Positions 1 through 3,914 of a DNA stretch of 5,718 bases are shown here, in pieces; position 1 is the first letter of the stretch, and each line of letters starts with the position of its first letter. The notes under the pieces are model-generated. The model worked only from the letters and a program-made list of their open reading frames with translations. It did no database searches and was not told the origin of the DNA. Source of the DNA: CAZFIO01 sp964519585. Its GTDB lineage: Bacteria > Bacillota > Clostridia > Tissierellales > Tissierellaceae. Made by a program: the position numbers and the translations under genes. The stretch lies in contig CAZFIO010000125.1 in NCBI GenBank assembly GCA_964519585.1, forward strand, positions 1-5,718, in the 5' to 3' direction.

Positions 1-201
1 AACGGTTTTCATTTTGTCTTTGAATGATGCTATTTCAGCTTCAGGAACATTTATCTGGGTTACTATTCCTTTTGCAGTTCCTGTCTTGGTTTCTAATTCC
101 ACCAAGTCATCTACTTCTACCTCTTCTGGTGTCAGGTAGCTGTATTCCCTTCCAAAAGCTTGTCCATCCTTTAAAAACCTTACTTTGATAATGTTTGTCA
201 T
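1..201 (-). CDS. Small phage early protein, C-terminus beyond window
   Basis: Minus-strand reading frame of 67 codons, open to the left edge, so the C-terminus is missing. It begins MTNIIKVRFLKDGQAFGREY at an ATG (201-199), preceded by AAGGAG at 216-211 with a 9-base spacer. The visible part is rich in predicted beta strands and charged residues (EVEVDDLVELETKTGTAKG, roughly residues 28-46), then turns helical. No catalytic or metal-binding motif is visible. It resembles small hypothetical proteins of Firmicute prophage early regions, but I cannot assign a function. It is the last visible gene of the leftward operon, 13 bases after the previous stop, and the upstream stop codon overlaps its ribosome binding site, which suggests translational coupling. 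Confidence 0.8.
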   Translation of the reverse strand, partial: MTNIIKVRFLKDGQAFGREYSYLTPEEVEVDDLVELETKTGTAKGIVTQINVPEAEIASFKDKMKTV

Positions 202-214
202 TTCCCATCGCTCC

Positions 215-448
215 TTATTTTTTATAGTTTTTGCATGATGCAAAATGTGGCATATAGCCGTATCCAGTTGCATTGCTCTGTTCTCCTTCAAATTCGCAGG
301 AAAGCACCTCTCCATTCGGAGTTGCTATTTTTCCTTTTGCTCCTTTCTTTTCCCAGTACATCGTTGGCCGAGTATCTGTCGGCATTTTTCTTTGGTTTGT
401 TGTGGTAATGAATTGGATTTCCTTTCCACATACTCTGCACTTCGCCAT
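215..448 (-). CDS. Small Cys/His-rich (putative zinc-binding) phage protein
   Basis: A 77-residue protein with C4-x2-C7 at the N-terminus, C51 in the middle and H68-x3-C72 near the C-terminus, a spacing that would suit a single zinc site. The N-terminal pattern (CRVCGKEIQFITT...MPTD) and the C-terminal GYMPHFASC match a recurrent type of small phage protein in Firmicutes whose function is unknown. Translation starts at the ATG 448-446, after an AAGGGGGAG ribosome binding site. It lies 12 bases after the preceding gene and 13 before the next, within the leftward early operon. Metal binding is inferred from the residues only. A DNA- or protein-binding adaptor is possible, but nothing here shows it. 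Confidence 0.82.
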   Translation of the reverse strand: MAKCRVCGKEIQFITTTNQRKMPTDTRPTMYWEKKGAKGKIATPNGEVLSCEFEGEQSNATGYGYMPHFASCKNYKK

Positions 449-460
449 TTTTCTCCCCCT

Positions 461-682
461 TTACATCAGCTTCATTAGGTTTTCAAATAGGTCATTGTCC
501 CTATATCCTCCATGGTTCCAGAAAATCAATTCTCCCTCAACATAAAATCCATTAGCTTTTATTAAGCTTCCAAATTCTCTAAGAAGTAAGCAATTTTCAC
601 CTTCTACATAAAGGACTGTCACCTCTTCCCCATCATGCCTGTTGATTTTGTACTTTTCTCCTGGATAAACTTGTTTTTTCAT
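461..682 (-). CDS. Hypothetical 73-residue phage early protein
   Basis: I do not recognise the family. The protein starts MKKQVYPGEKYKINR and has alternating hydrophobic stretches (VTVLYVEGENCLLLREF, residues 21-37, and GFYVEGELIFW, 45-55), as in a small beta-barrel or SH3-like fold, then a short acidic helix at the C-terminus. There is no signal peptide or membrane segment. Its ATG overlaps the stop of the upstream gene (TAATG, sharing base 682), and its AGGAGG ribosome binding site lies inside that gene, so the two are probably translationally coupled. It belongs to the leftward early operon. Confidence 0.78.
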   Translation of the reverse strand: MKKQVYPGEKYKINRHDGEEVTVLYVEGENCLLLREFGSLIKANGFYVEGELIFWNHGGYRDNDLFENLMKLM

Positions 683-933
683 TACATAGCCTCCTGTCTT
701 TTTAGTTGATATTCAAGCCTTCCTATGGCAACTTCTAAAGTATGTTTGTTGCCATGCTCAATAGCACCTTCTGCATTAGATATGGCATTTTTTATTCTTG
801 CTTTTTGCAAATCTTCTATAGACTCATTTTTCAAAATTTGTTTAGCTTTTCTAACTTTAGCAGATGCTTCTTTTCTTCTTTCTGCACAAAATCCTAACTT
901 AGTTGTTTCAATATTACTTATATCTATAATCAT
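682..933 (-). CDS. Small helical (coiled-coil-like) phage early protein
   Basis: An 83-residue protein, almost entirely predicted helix from residue 16 onward, with many Lys, Arg, Glu and Ala and heptad-like hydrophobic spacing (AKVRKAKQIL, AISNAEGAIE, LEVAIGRLEYQL). The first 10 residues (MIIDISNIET) look like a short strand. I recognise no enzyme motif. The start at ATG 933-931 has an AAAGGAGGT ribosome binding site 7 bases upstream. The upstream 48-residue gene ends 14 bases earlier, and its stop codon runs into this binding site. It may be an oligomeric regulatory or scaffold protein, but that is a guess from composition. Confidence 0.8.
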   Translation of the reverse strand: MIIDISNIETTKLGFCAERRKEASAKVRKAKQILKNESIEDLQKARIKNAISNAEGAIEHGNKHTLEVAIGRLEYQLKRQEAM

Positions 934-947
934 TTTAACTACCTCCT

Positions 948-1094
948 TTATATTGTTAATTCTTCAAGTTTTCTAAGTCTTTCATAAAACTGAACTTTTA
1001 GTTCTTGAAGCTTTTCATCTATATTTTCAGGTGTGACACCGAATTCTTCTTCCATGTATTTTTTTAGGGTTTGGTATCTTTTCTCTTCACTCAT
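948..1094 (-). CDS. Very small (48-residue) helical phage protein
   Basis: A short gene encoding MSEEKRYQTLKKYMEEEFG followed by a helix rich in Glu, Lys and Leu, ending in KLEELTI. The start at ATG 1094-1092 is supported by an AAGGAAGGAAG purine-rich site 5-10 bases upstream. The start overlaps the end of the preceding 38-residue gene by 8 bases (ATGAGTGA). The stop TAA overlaps the ribosome binding site of the next gene (TAAAGGAGG), so coupling is likely on both sides. The amphipathic composition suggests a single helical hairpin or coiled coil. The function is unknown. Packing between coding neighbours on the same strand and the ribosome binding site are the main support. Confidence 0.7.
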   Translation of the reverse strand: MSEEKRYQTLKKYMEEEFGVTPENIDEKLQELKVQFYERLRKLEELTI

Positions 1095-1203
1095 GTTCTT
1101 CCTTCCTTTCTGGGTCGGTTTCCTCTAGCCATTTTTCAACTTCTGCTACAAACCTATCAAAACCTTCTCTGGCTTTTTTAATTTCCCTCTCTATCGGTTT
1201 CAA
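1087..1203 (-). CDS. Nested 38-residue protein with a TTG start
   Basis: A small gene starting at TTG (1203-1201), six bases after a strong AGGAGGGG ribosome binding site (1217-1210). The product begins MKPIEREIKKAREGFDRFVA and continues as an acidic helix (EVEKWLEETDPERKEEHE). Its first 26 bases overlap the end of the Cro-like gene in another frame, and its TGA overlaps the next ATG (ATGAGTGA). Without it there would be an 83-base hole between the Cro-like gene and the 48-residue gene in an otherwise gapless operon. There is no ATG alternative in this frame. The product is a single amphipathic helix of unknown function. The strong ribosome binding site and the overlaps at both ends are the evidence; expression has not been shown. 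Confidence 0.6.
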   Translation of the reverse strand: MKPIEREIKKAREGFDRFVAEVEKWLEETDPERKEEHE

Positions 1204-1426
1204 TTTCTTCCCCTCCTGATGTTTCTTGTTTTGAAACTTCATTGTTAAAAAAAATTTCATCTATTGATAGTCCGAATAGTTCTGAGAGTTTTTTTGCCTC
1301 CACTAATGAAAATCTTACTTGCCCTGCCTCCTTCTTGGAATAGTTGGGAGCAGATATTCCAAGATACTCTGCAAGTTCCTTCTGTTCTTTTTTATGTTCT
1401 TCTCTCAATTCTTTCAGTATTGACAT
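1178..1426 (-). CDS. Cro-like XRE-family DNA-binding protein
   Basis: An 82-residue protein with one helix-turn-helix of the XRE/Cro-C1 type: residues 4-60 contain KELREEHKKEQKELAEYLGI, then a turn and the recognition helix around SAPNYSKKEAGQ, then the LFGLSIDEIFF packing helix. A hydrophilic tail (63-82) has no further domain. It is the first gene of the leftward operon, directly downstream of the strong promoter, so by position it plays the role of Cro: turning down the lysogenic promoter once lytic expression starts. The start ATG has GGAGGTG upstream (1438-1432). The 3' end carries a copy of the switch operator (1220-1238) and the ribosome binding site of the nested 38-residue gene. It could instead be a different early regulator. 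Confidence 0.88.
   Translation of the reverse strand: MSILKELREEHKKEQKELAEYLGISAPNYSKKEAGQVRFSLVEAKKLSELFGLSIDEIFFNNEVSKQETSGGEEIETDREGN
1220..1238. promoter_or_regulatory. Intragenic operator-like site (O5)
   Basis: TGTTTCTTGTTTTGAAACT lies inside the Cro-like gene, over codons for VSKQET. It matches O2 of the control region at 17 of 19 positions and keeps the same GTTTC...GAAAC arms and spacing. It sits just upstream of the ribosome binding site of the nested 38-residue gene. It could serve as a distal site for looping or as a block to elongation. It could also be a coincidence of codons. Confidence 0.5.
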
Positions 1427-1440
1427 TTTTGCACCTCCAT

Positions 1441-1459
1441 AGTTTCAATATTTGAACCT
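1441..1459. promoter_or_regulatory. Operator O1, leader of the leftward operon
   Basis: AGTTTCAATATTTGAACCT is a 19-bp dyad with 8-base arms, 7 of 8 pairing, around a 3-base centre. It lies between the predicted start of the leftward transcript (about 1462) and the ribosome binding site of the Cro-like gene. Bound repressor here would block early elongation. It shares the AGTTTC...GAAACT pattern with three other sites at 1474, 1514 and 1540. Confidence 0.75.
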
Positions 1460-1468
1460 TGTAAACCT

Positions 1469-1497
1469 ATTATAGTTTCTTATTTTGAAACTGTCAA
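1469..1497 (-). promoter_or_regulatory. Leftward early promoter, perfect consensus
   Basis: On the minus strand TTGACA (1497-1492) and TATAAT (1474-1469) are separated by exactly 17 bases, so both hexamers match the vegetative sigma factor consensus fully. Transcription should start near 1462 and drive the Cro-like gene and the early operon. The whole spacer is occupied by operator O2, so bound repressor and polymerase cannot coexist. Confidence 0.9.
1474..1492. promoter_or_regulatory. Operator O2, in the leftward promoter spacer
   Basis: AGTTTCTTATTTTGAAACT has perfect 6-base outer arms. It fills the spacer between the -35 and -10 boxes of the leftward promoter and shares its end bases with both. 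This is the classic placement for direct repression by a CI-like protein. It is the closest match to the intragenic site at 1220-1238. Confidence 0.85.
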
Positions 1498-1513
1498 GGG
1501 TTTTTATAAAAAA

Positions 1514-1532
1514 ATATTCATTTTTTGAAACT
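1514..1532. promoter_or_regulatory. Operator O3 (weaker), between the two promoters
   Basis: ATATTCATTTTTTGAAACT keeps one intact half-site (TTGAAACT) and a decayed left half (TTCA). Its centre is 40 bp from that of O2 and 26 bp from that of O4. It lies upstream of both promoters, so it could help cooperative binding or activation. Its poor symmetry suggests lower affinity. Confidence 0.6.
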
Positions 1533-1536
1533 ATTA

Positions 1537-1565
1537 TAGACTTTCAATAATTGAAACTATACAAT
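1537..1565 (+). promoter_or_regulatory. Rightward repressor (maintenance) promoter, weak
   Basis: TAGACT (1537-1542), a 17-base spacer and TACAAT (1560-1565) give a moderate promoter pointing at the CI-type gene at 1589. Four of six and five of six bases match consensus. O4 covers the spacer and the end of the -35 box. The weakness relative to the leftward promoter fits a maintenance promoter that may be autoregulated. The exact hexamers are less certain than those of the leftward promoter. Confidence 0.55.
1540..1558. promoter_or_regulatory. Operator O4, in the rightward promoter
   Basis: ACTTTCAATAATTGAAACT is a dyad with 7 of 8 arm bases pairing around a 3-base centre. It lies in the spacer of the predicted rightward promoter. 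It is the most symmetric of the four together with O1, and the likely site by which the Cro-like protein, or the repressor at high level, shuts off the repressor gene. Confidence 0.8.
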
Positions 1566-1588
1566 ATAAGTAAAAAGAGGTGGGTTTA

Positions 1589-1951
1589 ATGACTTTTGGA
1601 CAAAGATTAAAGGAGTTGAGGATTAAGAGTGGGCTTACTCAAGAAGAATTGGGTAAGAGGGTAAAACTGTCAAAGTCTAATATTTCCAAGTACGAATCTG
1701 ATGATGTCGAACCTAATATGCAGACAATCATGGAGATTGCAAGATTGTTTAAATGTAGTACTGATTTTTTATTAGGAGCCACAGATATTCTGGATGAACG
1801 GACAAAAGAAAATGAATTAACTTTTGAGATTGAGAAGTTGAGTGTAGAAAGTAAAGAAGAATTACAAAAGTATGTCCATTTGTTAAAAATAAAAGATCAA
1901 ATGGATAAGAGCAAAGAGGAACAATCGTGTGTTTCAGAGAAAAAAGCATAA
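1589..1951 (+). CDS. CI-type XRE repressor without peptidase domain
   Basis: A 120-residue repressor. Residues 1-65 form a standard XRE helix-turn-helix domain (MTFGQRLKELRIKSGLTQEE, then LGKRVKLSKSNISKYE with the recognition helix at about 28-38, and IARLFKCSTDFLLG). A helical tail (about 72-110) probably mediates dimerisation. I chose the ATG at 1589 because AGAGGTGG (1576-1583) sits just upstream; the in-frame GTG at 1580 lies inside that ribosome binding site. It diverges from the Cro-like gene across four shared operators, so it is likely the lysogeny repressor. Unlike lambda CI and LexA relatives it has no C-terminal serine-lysine peptidase, so self-cleavage after DNA damage is not expected. 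The SAP-domain gene follows after 49 bases and is probably co-transcribed. Confidence 0.9.
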   Translation: MTFGQRLKELRIKSGLTQEELGKRVKLSKSNISKYESDDVEPNMQTIMEIARLFKCSTDFLLGATDILDERTKENELTFEIEKLSVESKEELQKYVHLLKIKDQMDKSKEEQSCVSEKKA

Positions 1952-2000
1952 TTAGAGATTTGAAAGGTAGGACAAGATTTAGGAAATAAGGAGGGAGTTT

Positions 2001-3206
2001 ATGGTTTTGAGTTTTATCAAAAACAAGTTATCAAAGAACAAATCAGTTGAAGAACCTTTAGGGGAACAAAAAGTATTGAGCAGAAATAAGGTCGATAAAA
2101 ATGAAAACTTAGTAGATATAGCTATTAAAGATTTAAATTTAGTGGTATCAAAGAGTGCTGATTTTGAAGTAGGTCCTCCCGAGTCACATTGGGAAGAAAG
2201 AGAGAGCATTCATTTAGATAGATGTGCAAGTATCGATTTAAATGAACTTCAAAAGATAGATTTAAATGATAGGAATATAGAGTTAAATCCAGGAGAAATA
2301 TTGTTTTTAAAGTACATTGATGGATGGAAGGCATCAAATAAAAGTTTTCCTAAATATTGGACTTATGACCATGATTTGATATTTCAAAGTGTTTTATACA
2401 AGTTCTTTAAATACGGATATGTCTGTTTTGGTGACAACAGTTTCAAGTTAGCAAACATGACTGTGAATGAACTTAAAGATATATTGAGGCATTTTAACCT
2501 GAAAATATCTGGAAGAAAAAAAGAACTGATAGATAGATTATTAGAATCTGTAACTGATAAAGAGTTAGGTACTTTTTTGAAAGAAGATTATTTTAAGATT
2601 ACTGACAAAGCGGACAGATTGATAGATGAAAATGAGCATTTATTTTACTTTGATGACAACAAAGCTTTTAGTTTTGACATTTACGAGATAGACAAGATTT
2701 ATAGAAATAGTAATTTCAAAAACTATTATTCATTAGCCTTAAGCCTATTGTCCAATAGAATAAAAGAAAGTGAATTGGATTTTAGATATGGTTTTATAAG
2801 AAATGATTTCCTAAATGTAGCAAGTGTCTACTCTCATGTCAAAGATTATCAAAAAGAATTAATTTATATGCTTATGTGCCTATCCGTGGATATGTTTAGT
2901 GGTGCGTTAGACTATTATGCCTATGATCTTCGTGTTAAGGAGATTGAAAGATTGTCTAAAGAAAAAGGGTTAGGTCAAGAAATTACTAAATTAACATCAC
3001 AGAACAAATTAAATAAGTCAGAATATGATTCTAGGTATAGTTTTGCCCCTATGGTAGTTTCTAGAATTTTTGAATTGCAGAAAATGTTAAAAATAAGTAA
3101 TGATACTTTAAAGAATTATTTATGGGATATAGTAAAAAAACTACCTATAACTATATCAATTAATGATTTTGATAATAGGTTTTATGAATTCCTTAGTAGT
3201 CTATAA
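2001..3206 (+). CDS. SAP-domain protein (401 residues), function unknown
   Basis: A soluble protein with a hydrophilic, probably disordered N-terminus (1-90) and a conserved-looking block (NPGEILFLKYIDGW...FPKYWTYDHDL, about 96-126). A SAP domain follows at about 152-186 (MTVNELKDILRHFNLKISGR, then KKELIDRLLES), whose LK-x2-L...SG-x-K...LI-x-RL pattern is the family signature of a two-helix DNA-binding motif. The 190-401 remainder is mostly helical, with no catalytic motif I recognise; there is no HExxH, so it is not an ImmA-type protease. Similar proteins occur in Firmicute prophages without a known role. The start at ATG 2001 has AAGGAGG at 1988-1994. It follows the repressor in an apparent operon and ends 68 bases before the 19-bp repeat array, so it is a candidate for the protein that binds the array. 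That last point is inference. Confidence 0.85.
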   Translation: MVLSFIKNKLSKNKSVEEPLGEQKVLSRNKVDKNENLVDIAIKDLNLVVSKSADFEVGPPESHWEERESIHLDRCASIDLNELQKIDLNDRNIELNPGEILFLKYIDGWKASNKSFPKYWTYDHDLIFQSVLYKFFKYGYVCFGDNSFKLANMTVNELKDILRHFNLKISGRKKELIDRLLESVTDKELGTFLKEDYFKITDKADRLIDENEHLFYFDDNKAFSFDIYEIDKIYRNSNFKNYYSLALSLLSNRIKESELDFRYGFIRNDFLNVASVYSHVKDYQKELIYMLMCLSVDMFSGALDYYAYDLRVKEIERLSKEKGLGQEITKLTSQNKLNKSEYDSRYSFAPMVVSRIFELQKMLKISNDTLKNYLWDIVKKLPITISINDFDNRFYEFLSSL

Positions 3207-3220
3207 TATTCCTGCATCTT

Positions 3221-3272
3221 ATCTTATCTATCTTTATATATATATTATATAGATATGATTAGATAGATATAT
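3221..3272. other. AT-rich dyad next to the repeat array
   Basis: Apart from a few C and G bases this stretch is all A and T. It contains a 9-base inverted repeat, TATCTATCT (3225-3233) against AGATAGATA (3261-3269), around a run of alternating TA. It is placed like a DNA unwinding element beside iterons. It is too AT-rich and lacks the T-tract needed for a convincing intrinsic terminator of the SAP-domain gene. Confidence 0.5.
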
Positions 3273-3274
3273 GT

Positions 3275-3330
3275 TCTGTAATACCGACACAAAATAGGTT
3301 TTGTTTCTGTAATACCGACACAAATTGAAA
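3275..3330. repeat. 56-bp direct duplication, copy A
   Basis: This block holds repeats 1 and 2 plus the spacer with the ACAAAA-TAGG-TTTTGT inverted repeat. It is identical over 56 bases to 3443-3498 and differs at the flanking base on each side. It shows that the array grew or is maintained by recombination. Confidence 0.92.
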
Positions 3331-3492
3331 AAACTATACTTTTGTGTCTGGAATACCGACACAAACTTTTATATTTGCTTCGGTTTTACCGACACTAATT
3401 ATTTAGTCTCTGTAATACCGACACAAATAATAGTAATTAGTCTCTGTAATACCGACACAAAATAGGTTTTGTTTCTGTAATACCGACACAAA
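3275..3492. repeat. Array of seven spaced 19-bp repeats (iteron-like)
   Basis: The core is TCTGTAATACCGACACAAA. Copies start at 3275, 3306, 3347 (one change), 3380 (four changes), 3409, 3443 and 3474, all in the same orientation. Start-to-start distances are 31, 41, 33, 29, 34 and 31 bases, close to three helical turns in most cases. Each core contains a near-palindrome (TCTGTAATACCGA, one mismatch). In the third copy the dyad extends to 25 bp, TTTGTGTC-N9-GACACAAA, and the second and seventh nearly do too. The spacers are not conserved in length and there is no cas gene, so this is not CRISPR. It looks like a multi-site target for a DNA-binding protein: a replication origin, a partition site or a regulatory array. 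No open reading frame of note crosses it. Confidence 0.9.
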
Positions 3493-3498
3493 TTGAAA
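3443..3498. repeat. 56-bp direct duplication, copy B
   Basis: This is the second identical copy, holding repeats 6 and 7. It lies 168 bases after copy A at the right end of the array. Recombination between the two would delete five of the seven repeats. Confidence 0.92.
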
Positions 3499-3532
3499 GA
3501 GAAGGGATGATTTTATGGAGAGAAAAAGACTT

Positions 3533-3573
3533 AAAAAAAGAATGAGTTTAGGAGATTATTTCCTAAATTCATT
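3533..3573 (-). terminator. Intrinsic terminator of the helix-turn-helix gene
   Basis: A 13-base stem (3541-3553 against 3561-3573) has one G-T mispair and a 7-base loop. On the minus strand it is followed by CTTTTTTT (3540-3533). It begins at the stop codon of the 89-residue gene. The stem is AT-rich, but the arms are long and the T-tract is good. There is no T-tract in the other direction, so it works leftward. Confidence 0.8.
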
Positions 3574-3842
3574 CAAGAAATTATTAGTATTATGCTTTTT
3601 TCTTCGTCTTCATATAAAGTCTTTAAATATTCCCCAAACTCTTCGTAGCTTCTATTCCCGAAGGTTTGTTTCTGCCTTAATGAATTAACATCACGGATGG
3701 GAACATTATGCCTCTTCAGGTGTTTTGTTATGGTGATTGGAGATTTTACTTTAGTTATTTGGCATATTTCTGCAGTAGTATGTCCTTTTTCTATATACAG
3801 ATTGTAAAGAATATCCTTTGTCACTTTTGGTTTTGCAGGCAT
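3573..3842 (-). CDS. Small helix-turn-helix DNA-binding protein, probably truncated
   Basis: An 89-residue basic protein. Residues 8-48 form a helix-turn-helix (ILYNLYIEKGHTTAEICQIT, then SPITITKHLKRHNVPIRD), a type found in tandem in phage regulators and in the DNA-recognition part of some homing endonuclease-like proteins. A second copy appears to start at about residue 67 (EEFGEYLKTLYEDEEKSI) but breaks off after a few residues in IILIIS. The protein may therefore be the N-terminal remnant of a longer one, or a naturally short form, since a terminator follows at once. The start ATG 3842-3840 has AAGGGAGTGA upstream. It diverges from the recombinase with a 72-base shared region, which makes it a candidate regulator or directionality factor of the recombinase; this is inference from position only. 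Confidence 0.75.
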   Translation of the reverse strand: MPAKPKVTKDILYNLYIEKGHTTAEICQITKVKSPITITKHLKRHNVPIRDVNSLRQKQTFGNRSYEEFGEYLKTLYEDEEKSIILIIS

Positions 3843-3914
3843 TTATTATCACTCCCTTATATTATATTATTGTATAGTCACCCACATATAAAAACAAGTG
3901 TTAGGAGGAATTAT
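3843..3914. promoter_or_regulatory. Divergent promoter region, helix-turn-helix gene and recombinase
   Basis: This 72-base AT-rich gap separates two divergent genes and must hold both start signals. On the minus strand TTGTTT, a 17-base spacer and TACAAT form a moderate promoter for the helix-turn-helix gene. I see no clear pair for the recombinase. The recombinase ribosome binding site AGGAGG lies at 3903-3908. Confidence 0.45.

Noticed and set aside
245..976. Plus-strand frames opposite the early operon
   Set aside because: They are mirror images of well-supported minus-strand genes, lack ribosome binding sites and have biased hydrophobic composition.
1580..1588. GTG at 1580 as the start of the repressor
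   Set aside because: It overlaps the AGAGGTGG ribosome binding site that correctly serves the ATG at 1589, and the family starts with MTFGQRLK-like residues.
2440..2458. Further operator copy inside the SAP-domain gene (AGTTTCAA at about 2440)
   Set aside because: Only one half-site is present; the second arm does not match.
3221..3272. Rho-independent terminator after the SAP-domain gene
   Set aside because: The stem is only 9 bases and AT-rich, with a 27-base interior and no T-tract on the plus strand.
3275..3492. CRISPR array
   Set aside because: Repeats are short (19 bp), spacers are 10-22 bp and partly duplicated, some repeats are diverged in the middle of the array, and no cas gene is near.
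3515..3688. Plus-strand frame of 57 codons starting MERKRLKKRMSLGDYF after the repeat array
   Set aside because: It runs straight through the minus-strand terminator and over the helix-turn-helix gene in antisense. It has only a weak GAAGGG site, and its sequence becomes low-information after residue 20.
3708..3914. N-terminal extension of the recombinase frame by 69 codons
   Set aside because: It is antisense to the helix-turn-helix gene, it is hydrophobic and unlike the family, and the ATG at 3915 has an ideal ribosome binding site directly before the conserved resolvase domain.
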